Origin: Amycolatopsis eburnea | GTDB lineage: Bacteria; Actinomycetota; Actinomycetes; Mycobacteriales; Pseudonocardiaceae | DNA: 64,000 nucleotides | Assembly (NCBI RefSeq): GCF_003937945.1 | Contig: NZ_RSEC01000058.1 | Location: forward strand, 992,001-1,056,000 | Direction of reading: 5' to 3' | Part shown: in pieces, positions 41,356 through 50,213 of the stretch | How the letters are laid out: the number at the start of each line of letters is the position of its first letter | Position numbering within the stretch: the first letter of the stretch is position 1 | Translations under genes and position numbers: made by a program | Notes under the pieces: generated by a model | Seen by the model: only the letters and a program-made list of their open reading frames with translations | Databases searched by the model: none | What the model was told of the DNA's origin: nothing

Positions 41356-43158
41356 GCGGTTCCGCGCCTCGTCGTATCGGCCGTTCCGATCGTGCAGGCG
41401 GGCGAGGGCCGTCACCGCGCGGGCGTGCTGGTTCGCGTCGCCGACTTCGGCCATCGTCCGGGCGGCCGCGGTGAGTTCCGCTGCGGCCGCCTCGTCCCGG
41501 TTCAGCTCGATGAGGAGCTCGCCCCGGCGGCGTCGAGCCAGTGCGACGCCGCGCGGGCGGCCGATCGCGGCGTGGAGCTCCGCGGACTGCTCGTACAAGC
41601 GCAGTGCCTGCTCGAAGTCGCCGCGGCGACGGGCTGCCCTGGCCAGCCGTGAGACCGCGGTGGCGCGAGTTGGGCCGTCGTTTTCGCGCTCACCGATCTC
41701 CAAGGCGATGGCGTGCTGGGCGTCGGCTTCCTCGAACCTGCCGAGCTGGTCGAACGCGAAGCCGAGCTGGCTGCGCAACCTAGCCTCGACCAGGGGCGTG
41801 CCGCACCGCTGGGCCGCCTCGATGCCCAGTTCCGTGAGTGCGAGGAAGGGTTCGTAATCGCGGTTGTGGATGAAGTACCCCCAGGAGGCCTCGCTCAGCT
41901 GCCACACTTCGGTGTACCAGCCACGCGACATCGCTTCGCGCGTCACTGCCCGGATGATCTGCTGGTCGCGGCGCCACCAGCGAACCGCCCGCTCGCGGTC
42001 GCCGAAGATCTGGACCGCAGGCTCGGCGCGGACGCCGAACCGCGGACGAAACGGGTGAATGAGCTCGTCAGCAGCCAGTACCCGATCGACGTACCAGCGG
42101 GTGAACGAGCGAATCAGCTCGAGCCGCTCCGCCTGTGTCGTCTCGCGTTCGCATCGCGTTCGAGCATCCTCACGGATCACGTCGTGCTGGCTGACGACGT
42201 CGCCGTGTTCGCCGAGCAGATTGGCCTCGACGAGTTCGTCGACCAGGCCGTCGAGGCTGTCGGCCGGGACGGCGAGTACGTGGGCCAGCACGTCGAGGGC
42301 GACGTGCCCGCCGGGGAGGAGGCCGCACAGGCGGTAGAGCTGCGCCGAGGCCGGCGACAAGGTCTCGTACGACGCGTCGAACACCTTTCCGGGCGGTCCT
42401 CCCCGAGGCCCGTGGGTTCGGGCCTCTCTCGCGAGACTGCGCTCGGGGCGTGCCCGCAGGCGGGCGCCGACGACCGCGATCGTCAGGGGCAGACCGCCGC
42501 AAGACCGCAAGAGCTCCCGCACGGCCGCGTCGTCGGTCTCGAGTCTTCCCGCCCCGGCCCGGCAAGCCAACAGTGCACGTGCAGCCCGGTCACCGAGTGG
42601 TTCGACGGGAATGATGTCAGCGCCGTCCAGGCCGAGCCCGCTCAGTTGGGACCGGCTCGTGACGAGCACGAACGCGGTGGGGGCGGCAGGGAGCAGTGCG
42701 CGCACTTGCGCCGCGAAGACAACGTTGTCGAGCAGGAGAGCGAACGTGCGTCCTGCGGTGCGGGCGCGGAACAGCGCGGCGCGTTGACCGGCGCGAGCCG
42801 GAATCTCGGCCGAGGGAATCCCGAGGGCGGTGAGGAACCCGTGGAGTGCGATGTCGGGCGACTCCGGGCTCTCGTCCGCGGTTTCCGATGCGAAGCTCGT
42901 GTACAGCACGCCGTCGGGGAAGGAAGCCTGGCGCGCGGTGAGCCAATGGAGGGCGAGAGCCGTCTTCCCGACTCCTCCGATGCCGGTCAGCACAGCGATT
43001 CGCGGATGCACTCGCGGTGCTTCCCGGAGGGCGTCGAGTTGGCCGAGTTCGTGTTCCCTGCCGACGAACTCCGGAGGTGGCGGTGGCAACTGAATCGGTC
43101 CGGTATCCGCCCACTGCTGCTGCGGCGCCGTGTTGCGCTTCGGCTGAGGACGCGTCAT
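41164..43158 (-). CDS. NB-ARC/TPR STAND ATPase without DNA-binding domain
   Basis: A 664-residue protein: short disordered N-terminus, NB-ARC ATPase (FVGREHELGQLDAL; Walker A GIGGVGKTA at about 59-67; FALLLDNVV as Walker B; FVLVTSRSQL), winged helix, and a C-terminal TPR array (AVSRLARAARRRGDFEQALRLYEQSAELHAAIG, DRNGRYDEARNRLLAALEVVRAL). Unlike the SARP gene nearby it lacks a DNA-binding domain, so it may act as a signalling or scaffold ATPase. ATG at 43158 with GGGAGGGG upstream is preferred over a start at 43236. A role in regulation or defence is possible; none is shown. Confidence 0.85.
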   Translation of the reverse strand: MTRPQPKRNTAPQQQWADTGPIQLPPPPPEFVGREHELGQLDALREAPRVHPRIAVLTGIGGVGKTALALHWLTARQASFPDGVLYTSFASETADESPESPDIALHGFLTALGIPSAEIPARAGQRAALFRARTAGRTFALLLDNVVFAAQVRALLPAAPTAFVLVTSRSQLSGLGLDGADIIPVEPLGDRAARALLACRAGAGRLETDDAAVRELLRSCGGLPLTIAVVGARLRARPERSLAREARTHGPRGGPPGKVFDASYETLSPASAQLYRLCGLLPGGHVALDVLAHVLAVPADSLDGLVDELVEANLLGEHGDVVSQHDVIREDARTRCERETTQAERLELIRSFTRWYVDRVLAADELIHPFRPRFGVRAEPAVQIFGDRERAVRWWRRDQQIIRAVTREAMSRGWYTEVWQLSEASWGYFIHNRDYEPFLALTELGIEAAQRCGTPLVEARLRSQLGFAFDQLGRFEEADAQHAIALEIGERENDGPTRATAVSRLARAARRRGDFEQALRLYEQSAELHAAIGRPRGVALARRRRGELLIELNRDEAAAAELTAAARTMAEVGDANQHARAVTALARLHDRNGRYDEARNRLLAALEVVRALDSPFYTAKVLTVLADLEIRHDDFEQARDHRAEARSLYTRMGDPRAAELGGSD

Positions 43159-43224
43159 GGTTCCCCTCCCGCTGCCACCCCGACCTTCCGGTTTACCGGT
43201 TCGCCGTCCGAAGCGGGGGAGATT

Positions 43225-43259
43225 GTGAATTTTCACACCAGACGCTGTCCATTATGGAC
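43225..43259. promoter_or_regulatory. Two palindromes upstream of the NB-ARC/TPR gene
   Basis: GTGAATTTTCAC (43225-43236) and GTCCATTATGGAC (43247-43259) lie 67-101 bases before the ATG at 43158, in an AT-rich stretch. They are candidate operators, perhaps for the tandem helix-turn-helix protein encoded just upstream (inference). Confidence 0.45.
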
Positions 43260-43293
43260 TATTACCGTGTGTGTATTTTCGTGGGCGATTCTG

Positions 43294-43647
43294 CTACTTG
43301 GAGCGTCCTCTTCCCCCACGTGGCCGCATGGGAACCTGCTGCTGTCGCAGTAAGCGATGGACCTTTCCGTACGAAACCTGCTGTGCATCGGCGATTTCAC
43401 GGATCGTGGCGCCGTCGAGGTAGTCGGCCACGATTTTCGCGGTGTCGAGGTCACGTTTGATGCCGCGTCCGGCCGTGGGGAGGTTGGCACCGTTCTGCCG
43501 GAGCAGGGTGCCGGTCCGGTTGGGCGAGAGGCCGTACCGCTGTGCGATCTGGGTAATGGAGGTACCGTTTTCCCAATCCTGCACCATTCGGCGGTTACGC
43601 TCAGTGCGTCGTGCGACTTCCGGATCAGAAGGTTCCGGCGTGTCCAT
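43294..43647 (-). CDS. Small protein with two helix-turn-helix motifs
   Basis: A 117-residue basic protein. Two homeodomain/resolvase-like helix-turn-helix units are visible: ENGTSITQIAQRYGLSPNRTGTLLRQNG (about 27-53) and LDGATIREIADAQQVSYGKVHRLLRQQQVP (about 78-106), with an Arg-rich tail. It should bind DNA, probably as a regulator. ATG at 43647 with GGGAGC upstream. It lies directly upstream of the NB-ARC/TPR gene in the same direction. The 378-bp gap 43648-44025 beyond it carries no gene I can support and is less GC-rich. Confidence 0.8.
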   Translation of the reverse strand: MDTPEPSDPEVARRTERNRRMVQDWENGTSITQIAQRYGLSPNRTGTLLRQNGANLPTAGRGIKRDLDTAKIVADYLDGATIREIADAQQVSYGKVHRLLRQQQVPMRPRGGRGRSK

Positions 43648-43988
43648 GCACGTGCTCCCGTGGCGGTCGCTGGCGTAGTGCTCGGCTCCTTCCATTGTCC
43701 TGGACGCCCCTGGTTGAGGCGAGTGTTCCAGTCGGGTGAATCGGGATCGAGCTCGCAGTTGCGCGCATCACTGGCATGGACCAAGTTTTGGTGTGCCGGT
43801 GACGTGACACCAGACGCGAGGCTGGGTGAGTTGGCCGGTTCCGCTGCGATCCACAATGGACTTCAGTTAAATCCTTCTGTGGAAACGAAAAAGTGGGCCG
43901 TTTGGGTCGGTGTTACAAGTGAACGCAGTAGGATCCCGATGGAGGTTTCCTGGCGAATCACCCGGCCGTGGAGCGGGTTGAGACCAAT

Positions 43989-44017
43989 GGGTGACCGGGT
44001 TGAGTGCCCGATCACCC
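43989..44017 (-). terminator. Hairpin terminator of the aldo/keto reductase gene
   Basis: GGGTGACCGGG (43989-43999) pairs with 44007-44017 with one mismatch around a 7-base loop, starting 8 bases beyond the stop of the gene ending at 44026. Confidence 0.6.
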
Positions 44018-44025
44018 GTCCGTCG

Positions 44026-45093
44026 TCACCAGTTCCGCACCACCGGTGCGTACCCCACGGGCTTGTCGCCCACCTTCAAGCCGGGGCTCACGATCCACTT
44101 CTGGTACTCCGGCGTGAACATCCGGTACACCGACGCCGGTGCCACCGCGCTCGCCTCGTCGAGGAGCCTGCGCTGCTCCGCCGGGATCTCGAAGTCCAGC
44201 GCGGCCATGCTCTTGCCCAGCTGGTCCGCGCTGCTGGCCCCCACGATCGCCGACGCGATGCCCGGCTGGGTGGCGACCCAGTTGATCGCCACCTGGGCCA
44301 TTGTCACGCCCAGTTCGGCCGCCGCCTGCTCCAGCGGCTTCAGCAGCTGCCAGTCGCGCTCGGTCCACGCCGTGTCCGTGTCGCTGAACCGGCCTGAGCC
44401 GCCGTTGCGGTACTTGCCCGTCAGGAAGCCGCCTGCCAGGGGGCTCCAGGCCGTGATGCCGAGGCCGAGTTGGCGGCCCATGGGGACGTGCTCGGTTTCG
44501 ATCTCGCGCTGCACCAGGGAATACGGGAGCTGGAGGTTGATCATCGGCGCGAGCGAGTGCGCCTCGGCGTACGTCTGGGCGCGGGCGGCGTACCAGCTCG
44601 GGACGTCGGACAGGCCCGGGTAGCGGATCTTGCCCGCGCGGATCAGGTCGTCGAACGTGCGCACGACCTCCTCCACCGGGGTGAGGCGGTCCCACGTGTG
44701 CAGCAGGAACAGGTCGACGTAGTCGGTGCCCAAGCGGCGCAGCGACGCCTCCAGGGCGCGGATCATGTGCTTGCGCCCGTTGCCGCCCGCGTTGGGGTCG
44801 GCCGGGTCGACGCTGTTGGTGAATTTGGTGGTCAGGACGACGCGGTCGCGCGCGCCCGTTTCGGCGATCAGCTTGCCGAGGATCGTTTCGCTTTCGCCGG
44901 CTGTGTAGAAGTCCGCCGTGTCGACGAAGTTGCCGCCTTCGTCGAGGTACTTGCGGAAGATCGGGCGGGCTTCGTCCTCGGTCTTCCCGTACGCGGCGTG
45001 GAAGCCGCCGGTGCCGAAGTTCATCGTGCCGAGGGCGAGCCTGCTGACGCGCAGACCCGAACGGCCGAGGAGGTAGTACTGGTCGAGAGGCAT
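44026..45093 (-). CDS. Aldo/keto reductase (YajO/GPR69-like)
   Basis: A 355-residue NADPH-dependent aldo/keto reductase. Tetrad: NFVDTADFYTAGESE (Asp, Tyr), VLTTKF (Lys), DYVDLFLLHTWD (His); C-terminal cofactor site AIVGASSADQLGKSM. ATG at 45093 with AGGAGC 9 bases upstream; the longer frame to 45186 would run into the DUF6130 gene. It follows the DUF6130 gene by 76 bp in the same direction and could be transcribed from that gene's LuxR-regulated promoter. Confidence 0.9.
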   Translation of the reverse strand: MPLDQYYLLGRSGLRVSRLALGTMNFGTGGFHAAYGKTEDEARPIFRKYLDEGGNFVDTADFYTAGESETILGKLIAETGARDRVVLTTKFTNSVDPADPNAGGNGRKHMIRALEASLRRLGTDYVDLFLLHTWDRLTPVEEVVRTFDDLIRAGKIRYPGLSDVPSWYAARAQTYAEAHSLAPMINLQLPYSLVQREIETEHVPMGRQLGLGITAWSPLAGGFLTGKYRNGGSGRFSDTDTAWTERDWQLLKPLEQAAAELGVTMAQVAINWVATQPGIASAIVGASSADQLGKSMAALDFEIPAEQRRLLDEASAVAPASVYRMFTPEYQKWIVSPGLKVGDKPVGYAPVVRNW

Positions 45094-45169
45094 GGGAAAG
45101 TGCTCCTGTGGCAGGGGAAATCCGTTGACTTCCCCACCGTGCTCCGGAGATTTTGGACCCGCAAGTCCA

Positions 45170-45649
45170 CTAGTGGTGGCCGCCACCCGGGGGCACCACG
45201 AAGCTCACCGTCTTGCTGTCCAGCACCTTGTGCGTGGGGTCGGCGAGCCCGATCCACACCTTGTGCGGGCCCGGCGGCAGCGCCTGGATGATGAGCGGTT
45301 CGCCGCTGGCGTCCGCCCAGTGCCACGGCGCGTCGTCGACCGTCACGTGGATGTGGCCGACGCGCGGGGAGACGTCGAGGGCCGCGGGGCCGTAGACCGG
45401 CACGATCCGCAGGTTCTCCGCGCGGTACCGGAGCACCACGAGTCCCATGGCGAGCTGCTCGGGCAGCGGCGCGTCGACGACGAGCGCGGGCGGCGGCTGC
45501 GATGCGAGCGGGACGACCGGCGCCGGGGACCAGCCGGCCGGGGCGGCGGGTGGCGCGGCCGGTGCCGGGGGCGGCGTCGCGCTCGCCGAGCAGGCGGTGG
45601 CGAGCGCGACGACGGCGGTCAGGACGGCTGCGCGGATCAAGTGCGTCAT
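45170..45649 (-). CDS. DUF6130 lipoprotein
   Basis: A 159-residue surface lipoprotein: signal peptide with lipobox ATAC (Cys20), an Ala/Pro-rich linker, and a compact domain VGHIHVTVDDAPWHWADASGEPLIIQALPPGPHKVWIGLADPTHKVLD with a His-rich C-terminus (GGGHH). This matches the DUF6130 family as I remember it; the conserved His and Trp residues suggest metal binding. ATG at 45649 is only 9 bases from its -10 box, so the transcript is nearly leaderless. It belongs to the four-promoter LuxR group. Confidence 0.8.
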   Translation of the reverse strand: MTHLIRAAVLTAVVALATACSASATPPPAPAAPPAAPAGWSPAPVVPLASQPPPALVVDAPLPEQLAMGLVVLRYRAENLRIVPVYGPAALDVSPRVGHIHVTVDDAPWHWADASGEPLIIQALPPGPHKVWIGLADPTHKVLDSKTVSFVVPPGGGHH

Positions 45650-45658
45650 GGCTCCGAC

Positions 45659-45716
45659 GCTAGGTTTTCCATGATCGGCTTCGCGTCCGTCGGGCGACGC
45701 CGTCGCCGTACGTCGC
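45659..45716 (-). promoter_or_regulatory. 35-bp activator element plus -10 box, DUF6130 promoter
   Basis: On the minus strand the element runs 45716 to 45682 (starts GCGACGTACGG, then CGTCGCC at element positions 18-24 and CGACGGACGCG at 25-35). A 17-bp spacer leads to CCTAGC at 45664-45659. It is the most diverged of four matching sites in the window. Confidence 0.75.
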
Positions 45717-45727
45717 CGGGGCAGGCG

Positions 45728-45758
45728 CCCCGATGCGGTGGGGTCGGCCGCATCGGGG
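45728..45758. terminator. Hairpin terminator after the tannase-family gene
   Basis: CCCCGATGCGG (45728-45738) and its exact complement (45748-45758) form an 11-bp stem with a 9-base loop, 9 bases past the tannase stop and before the DUF6130 promoter, separating the two codirectional units. Confidence 0.75.
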
Positions 45759-45767
45759 CGCGTGGAC

Positions 45768-47285
45768 TCAGCGGCAGCGGTAGTTCGCCGCCGTGGCCGG
45801 GTCACCGTGGCCGGTGTAGCGCGAGACGCGCGGGTACGCGCACAGGTCGCGGGTCGCCGTGCCGTCCGCGGTCGCCGCCGCGAGGGTGGCCGGGGCCTTG
45901 CCGTGCTCGACCCAGTCGACCAGCGCGCCCAGCGGGTTCGACGGCTGCGGGCCGAGGCCGCCGCCGCAGTGCTCGACGCCCGGGGCCAGGAACAGCCGGT
46001 AGAAGTCGTTCACCCGCTGCGAGCCGCCCATCGCCCGCTCGACCTGCTGGCGGTAGTACAGCGTGCCGCCGGGCGGGATGAGCTGGTCGTTCGTGCCGAC
46101 GTAGGTCAGCAGCTTGCCGCCGGAGCGGCGGAACGCCGAGAGGTCGGGGTCCGCGGTGCCGATGACGCCGTCGTACTCGCGCACCGACTGCCGGAACAGG
46201 GCGGTGTACTGCGCGTACGTCAGCGTCGAGGTGTCGAAGTCCGCCTGCTTCTCCAGGAACGACTGCGCCCACAGGACGGCCACCTTGAAGCCCGGCGCGG
46301 TCAGCGTGCCGTCGGGACCGGCCTGCGTGCCCGCCACCCACGTGTAGTCCGCGCCCTTCGGGAGCCCGGCCCACAGCTTGCGGCCGCGCTCGTCGGTGGG
46401 CCCGGCCCAGATCTTGCGCATGACCTCGGCGTCGGCCGCGGTCACGGTGAACTCCCGGCCGTCGCAGACGACCTTCGTGCCGACCAGCTTGCGCGGGTCG
46501 TAGCTGCACTCGTCCGGGTGGTCGACGATGCCGTTGGTCACGCCGTCGCGCGCGTCGCACGCCTGGACGGCGGCCTTCTGGAACGCCGAGAGCACGCAGT
46601 TGCTGGGGAAGTCGTGCTCGTTGTTCATCACGACCTGCGGCCAGAGCGTCGCGACCGCGAACTGCGTCCACTGCACGGCCGGGGCGTTCGCGAGGATGCC
46701 GTCGAAGTCGCCGGCGTGGTTCTGGGCCTCGGAGTACCCCTGGCGGCCGCCGGTGGAGCAGCCGGTCCAGTAGGAGTACGTGATCGGCCGCTGGTAGTGG
46801 CGTTCCGTGACGGCCTTGCCGATCACGGCCTCGTCGTGCGTCGACCGGGTGGCGAAGTTGGTCAGCAGGGTCCGGTTCACCTTGCCGTCGGTCAGCGCCC
46901 ACGAGGTGTCCAGCGCGTTCTCGGACACGCCGGCGTCCGTGGTGACCGCGCTGTAGCCGTCCTCGACCGCCTGGGTGAACGGCGCGCCGAACTCGCCGGC
47001 GGCGTAGGCGCTGCCGCCGAGGGCCTGGAGGCGGCCGGTCCAGCCGGTGTCGGGCAGCCCGACGACGACCTTGACGTGGTCGCTGCCGTCGTGGGTGAGG
47101 GTGACGGTGACCTGGCAGAAGCCGGTCTTGGGCGCGGCCGACACGGACTCGATCTTCGCGCCCGGCGGGGCGGGCACCGCGACGGCGGCGCAGGTGGGCA
47201 CCGGTGCTGCCGAGGCGGCCGGGGCGAGCTGCGTGACGGTGGTCAGCAGGAGCGGCACGGCGGCCGCCAGGAGTGTGCGTCTCAT
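45768..47285 (-). CDS. Secreted tannase / feruloyl esterase family protein
   Basis: A 505-residue exported alpha/beta hydrolase. Signal peptide to about residue 27 (LLAAAVPLLLTTVTQLAPAASA). Nucleophile Ser177 in YWTGCSTGGRQGYSEAQ, preceded by the family's Cys (GCS) that pairs with a Cys next to the catalytic His (GVEHCGGG), Asp in YVGTNDQLIPPGG. The lid domain with a Ca-binding Asp-rich stretch (CDARDGVTNGIVDHPDECSYDP) is present. Predicted to cleave ester bonds of plant phenolics such as gallate or ferulate esters. ATG at 47285; divergent from the LuxR regulator gene and controlled by the shared element. Confidence 0.9.
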   Translation of the reverse strand: MRRTLLAAAVPLLLTTVTQLAPAASAAPVPTCAAVAVPAPPGAKIESVSAAPKTGFCQVTVTLTHDGSDHVKVVVGLPDTGWTGRLQALGGSAYAAGEFGAPFTQAVEDGYSAVTTDAGVSENALDTSWALTDGKVNRTLLTNFATRSTHDEAVIGKAVTERHYQRPITYSYWTGCSTGGRQGYSEAQNHAGDFDGILANAPAVQWTQFAVATLWPQVVMNNEHDFPSNCVLSAFQKAAVQACDARDGVTNGIVDHPDECSYDPRKLVGTKVVCDGREFTVTAADAEVMRKIWAGPTDERGRKLWAGLPKGADYTWVAGTQAGPDGTLTAPGFKVAVLWAQSFLEKQADFDTSTLTYAQYTALFRQSVREYDGVIGTADPDLSAFRRSGGKLLTYVGTNDQLIPPGGTLYYRQQVERAMGGSQRVNDFYRLFLAPGVEHCGGGLGPQPSNPLGALVDWVEHGKAPATLAAATADGTATRDLCAYPRVSRYTGHGDPATAANYRCR

Positions 47286-47322
47286 CGGTCTCTCTGATCG
47301 CTTGCGTCTTTTCGTGGGGAAA

Positions 47323-47380
47323 GCTAGGTGCGTGACCGATGGCGCCGCGCCCGTCGGGTGACGCTGCCGGTGTACGTCAC
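47323..47380 (-). promoter_or_regulatory. 35-bp activator element plus -10 box, tannase promoter
   Basis: On the minus strand the element runs 47380 to 47346 (GTGACGTACAC, CGTCACC at positions 18-24, CGACGGGCGCG at 25-35), then a 17-bp spacer and CCTAGC at 47328-47323. It is also 45-79 bp upstream of the LuxR gene and could feed back on it. Confidence 0.8.
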
Positions 47381-47424
47381 TCGGCCGTGAACTGCGGAAA
47401 CGTGCTTTGGGTAAGGTCGTTTCC

Positions 47425-50121
47425 ATGGTGCTGCGTGGCCGGGAAACCGAGCTGAAGGAGCTGGGCGAGCTCGTCGACGGCCCGGAAGACCGCGCGGGCG
47501 TGCTCATCCGCGGCGAGGCGGGCATCGGCAAGTCCGCGCTGGTGACCGAGACGGCGGCCGCGGCGTCGGTCGCCGGGCTGCGGGTGCTGCGCACGACCGG
47601 CGCCGAGGGCGAGCAGAACCTCGCGTACGCCGGGCTGCACCAGCTGCTCTACCCCGTCCGCGCCGGGGCGGCGGAGCTGCCCGCGCCGCAGCGGGACGCG
47701 CTGCGGACGGCGCTGGGGCTGGCGGACGGGAACCAGCCGAGCACCTACCTGGTCGGGCTCGCGGTGTTGACGCTGCTGGCCGAGGAGGCCGCGGCGAAGG
47801 CGTTGCTGCTGGTCGCGGAGGACGCGCAGTGGCTGGACCGGGAGAGCGCGGACGTGCTCTCGTTCGTCGCGCGGCGCATCGAAACCGAGCCGATCGTCCT
47901 GGTCGCCACGCTCCGGGACGGCGCGGAGTCCCCGCTGCTCGACGCGGGCCTGGCGCCGATGCCGCTGGACCGCCTGCCCGCCGACGCGGCGGCCGAGGTG
48001 CTGGATTCGGTGGCCCCGCGGCTGGCTCCGTCGGTCCGGACCCGGCTGCTGGCGGAGGCGGCGGGGCTCCCGCTGGCGTTGACGGAACTGCCCGCGGCGG
48101 CCGCCGACCTCGACGGGCTGGACCCCGTGCTGCCGTTGACGGAACGGTTGGAGCGCACGTTCACGGCCCGGGTTTCGGCACTGCCGGCCGCGACGCGGAC
48201 GGCGTTGCTGGTGGCGGCGCTGAACGAGACGACGTCGCTGGCGGAGACCCTCGCGGCGACCGCGACGCTCCTTGAACTGACCAGCGCCGATCCCGAAATC
48301 CTCGCCCCCGCCGTCGAAGCGCGGCTGGTCGAACTCACCTCCGGCGTCCTCACCTTCCGCCACACGCTCATGCGCTCCGCCATCCCCGCCGCCGCCAACG
48401 CGCTCGAGCGGCGCCGGGCCCACCTCGCCCTCGTCGACGCGCTCCACGACCAGCCGGACCGCCGTGCTTGGCACCAGGCCGCCGCCACCGCCGGGCCCGA
48501 TGAAGCCGTTGCCGGAGAACTCGAGCGCACCGCCGAGCGGGCGCGGTACCGGGGTGGGGCCGCTGCCGCCATCGCCGCGCTCGAACAGGCCGCCCGCCTC
48601 ACCTCCGAACCGGGGACGCGGGCCGATCGGCTGCTCAAGGCGGCCGAGCTGGCCGTCGAGTCCGGGCGGCGGGAGACCGCCGAACGCCTGGTGCGGGACG
48701 CCCGGCCCGCCGACCCCCGGCGCCGGGCCACCGCGAGCCGGCTGCTCAGCGAGTTCGAAGACGGCGTCCGCGAGGATCCCGCCCGCGTCGCCGAGCTGGC
48801 AGGGGTCGCCCGGTCCGTCGCGGCCGACGGGCAGCACGACGCCGCCATGCGGATCCTCTGGAGCGCCGCCATGCGCTGCTTCTGGACCGAGCCCGGGCCC
48901 CAGGCGCGGCAGGCGCTGCTCGACGTCGCCGACCTGCTGCCCGTCCCGGACGACGACCCGCGGATCGTGGCCGTCACCGCGTACGTCGCCCCCTTCGAGC
49001 GTGGCGAAGCCGTCCTGAAGCACCTTCGTGCGCTGGCCGCCCGTACCGGCGCCGATCCCGAGGTCGACCGGTACCTCGGCAGTGCCGCGCTCCAGGTCGG
49101 TGCCTTCGACCTTGCCGCGCGGTTCTCCGCGGCCGCCGCGCCCGGGCTCCGCGCGCAGGGACGGCTCGGGCTGCTGCCGCGCGCGCTCGCCGTGCTCGCG
49201 TGGAGCCGCGCCCGGCTCGGGGACCTGGCCGGTGCCGGGCCGGCCGCGGCGGAGGCGGTCCGGTTCGCGCGGGAGACCGGGCAGCCCTTCATGGGCGGGC
49301 TGGCCACCGCCGTCCAGGCCGAGATCGCCGCGCTGCGCGGGGACCACCGGCAGGCCGGGGCGCTGGCCGCCGAGGCCGAACGCGCCGGGCTCGCCGCCGG
49401 GGCGCGGCCGGTGCTCGCCACCGTCCAGCTCGCGCGCGGGCTCACGAACCTGAGCGAAGGCCGCTTCGAAGACGCCTTCGCCGACCTGCGGCGCCTGCTC
49501 GATCCCGCCGACCCCGCCTACCAGCTGGCGTTGCGCGCGTACTGCGTCGCCGAACTGACCGAAGCCGCCGTCCGGGCCGGGCAGACCGACGCCATGCGGG
49601 AGGTCCTGGCCGAGCTGGAGTGCCTCGGAACGCCGTCGCCCGCGCTGCACGCCGGGCTGCGGTACGCGCGTGCCGTGCTCGACCCGTCCGACGACCGGTT
49701 CGCCGAGGCGCTGGCCGCCGACCTGGCCGGCTGGCCCGCCGAACGCGGCCGCGTCCACCTGGCGTTCGGCGAGTGGCTGCGGCGGCAGCGGCGGGTCGTC
49801 GAATCGCGCACCCACCTGCGCACCGCCCGCGAGACGTTCGACGCGCTCGGCATGACGGCGTGGGCCGAGCGGGCCCGGCGCGAGCTGCGCAGCGCGGGCG
49901 AGTCGAGCCCGAACCGCGGGCCGGACGCCCGGGACAAGCTCACCCCGCACGAGCTGAGCATCGCGCAGCTGGCCGCGGAGGGGCTGACGAACCGGGAGAT
50001 CGGGCAGCGGCTGTACCTTTCGCACCGGACCGTCGGCACGCACCTGCACCGGATCTTCCCCAAGCTCGGCGTGAGCTCCCGCGCCGACCTCGCCGGGATG
50101 CTGAAGACCCTCGAAGGGTGA
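47425..50121 (+). CDS. Large LuxR-family ATPase regulator (LAL type)
   Basis: An 898-residue LAL regulator. N-terminal AAA ATPase (MVLRGRETELKEL; Walker A GEAGIGKS at residues 30-37; Walker B-like ALLLVAEDAQWLDRESADVLSF), a long helical/TPR-like middle, and a C-terminal LuxR helix-turn-helix (LTPHELSIAQLAAEGLTNREIGQRLYLSHRTVGTHLHRIFPKLGVSSRADLAGML). It should activate neighbouring genes in response to an unknown inducer, by analogy with MalT. ATG at 47425. Its stop codon overlaps the activator element of the next gene. It is the only regulator inside the group of four element-bearing promoters. Confidence 0.92.
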   Translation: MVLRGRETELKELGELVDGPEDRAGVLIRGEAGIGKSALVTETAAAASVAGLRVLRTTGAEGEQNLAYAGLHQLLYPVRAGAAELPAPQRDALRTALGLADGNQPSTYLVGLAVLTLLAEEAAAKALLLVAEDAQWLDRESADVLSFVARRIETEPIVLVATLRDGAESPLLDAGLAPMPLDRLPADAAAEVLDSVAPRLAPSVRTRLLAEAAGLPLALTELPAAAADLDGLDPVLPLTERLERTFTARVSALPAATRTALLVAALNETTSLAETLAATATLLELTSADPEILAPAVEARLVELTSGVLTFRHTLMRSAIPAAANALERRRAHLALVDALHDQPDRRAWHQAAATAGPDEAVAGELERTAERARYRGGAAAAIAALEQAARLTSEPGTRADRLLKAAELAVESGRRETAERLVRDARPADPRRRATASRLLSEFEDGVREDPARVAELAGVARSVAADGQHDAAMRILWSAAMRCFWTEPGPQARQALLDVADLLPVPDDDPRIVAVTAYVAPFERGEAVLKHLRALAARTGADPEVDRYLGSAALQVGAFDLAARFSAAAAPGLRAQGRLGLLPRALAVLAWSRARLGDLAGAGPAAAEAVRFARETGQPFMGGLATAVQAEIAALRGDHRQAGALAAEAERAGLAAGARPVLATVQLARGLTNLSEGRFEDAFADLRRLLDPADPAYQLALRAYCVAELTEAAVRAGQTDAMREVLAELECLGTPSPALHAGLRYARAVLDPSDDRFAEALAADLAGWPAERGRVHLAFGEWLRRQRRVVESRTHLRTARETFDALGMTAWAERARRELRSAGESSPNRGPDARDKLTPHELSIAQLAAEGLTNREIGQRLYLSHRTVGTHLHRIFPKLGVSSRADLAGMLKTLEG

Positions 50122-50175
50122 CTTACACCCGCTGCGTCACCTGACGGGCGCGAAGTTCACCGGGCACTCCTTAAC
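50118..50175 (+). promoter_or_regulatory. 35-bp activator element plus -10 box, exported hydrolase promoter
   Basis: The element spans 50118-50152 (GTGACTTACAC, CGTCACC at positions 18-24, TGACGGGCGCG at 25-35) and overlaps the stop codon of the regulator gene. A 17-bp spacer leads to CTTAAC at 50170-50175, 38 bases before the ATG at 50214. Confidence 0.8.
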
Positions 50176-50213
50176 GTCGTGAAAGTCCCACGGTCTTTCG
50201 CACAGGAGTCAAG

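Noticed and set aside
43233..43856. A 207-codon minus-strand frame over the helix-turn-helix gene
   Set aside because: The alternative frame contains two clear helix-turn-helix motifs and a good start; the long frame has no domain.
47377..50049. A long minus-strand frame opposite the LuxR regulator
   Set aside because: Compositionally biased shadow; the plus frame has Walker motifs and a LuxR helix-turn-helix.
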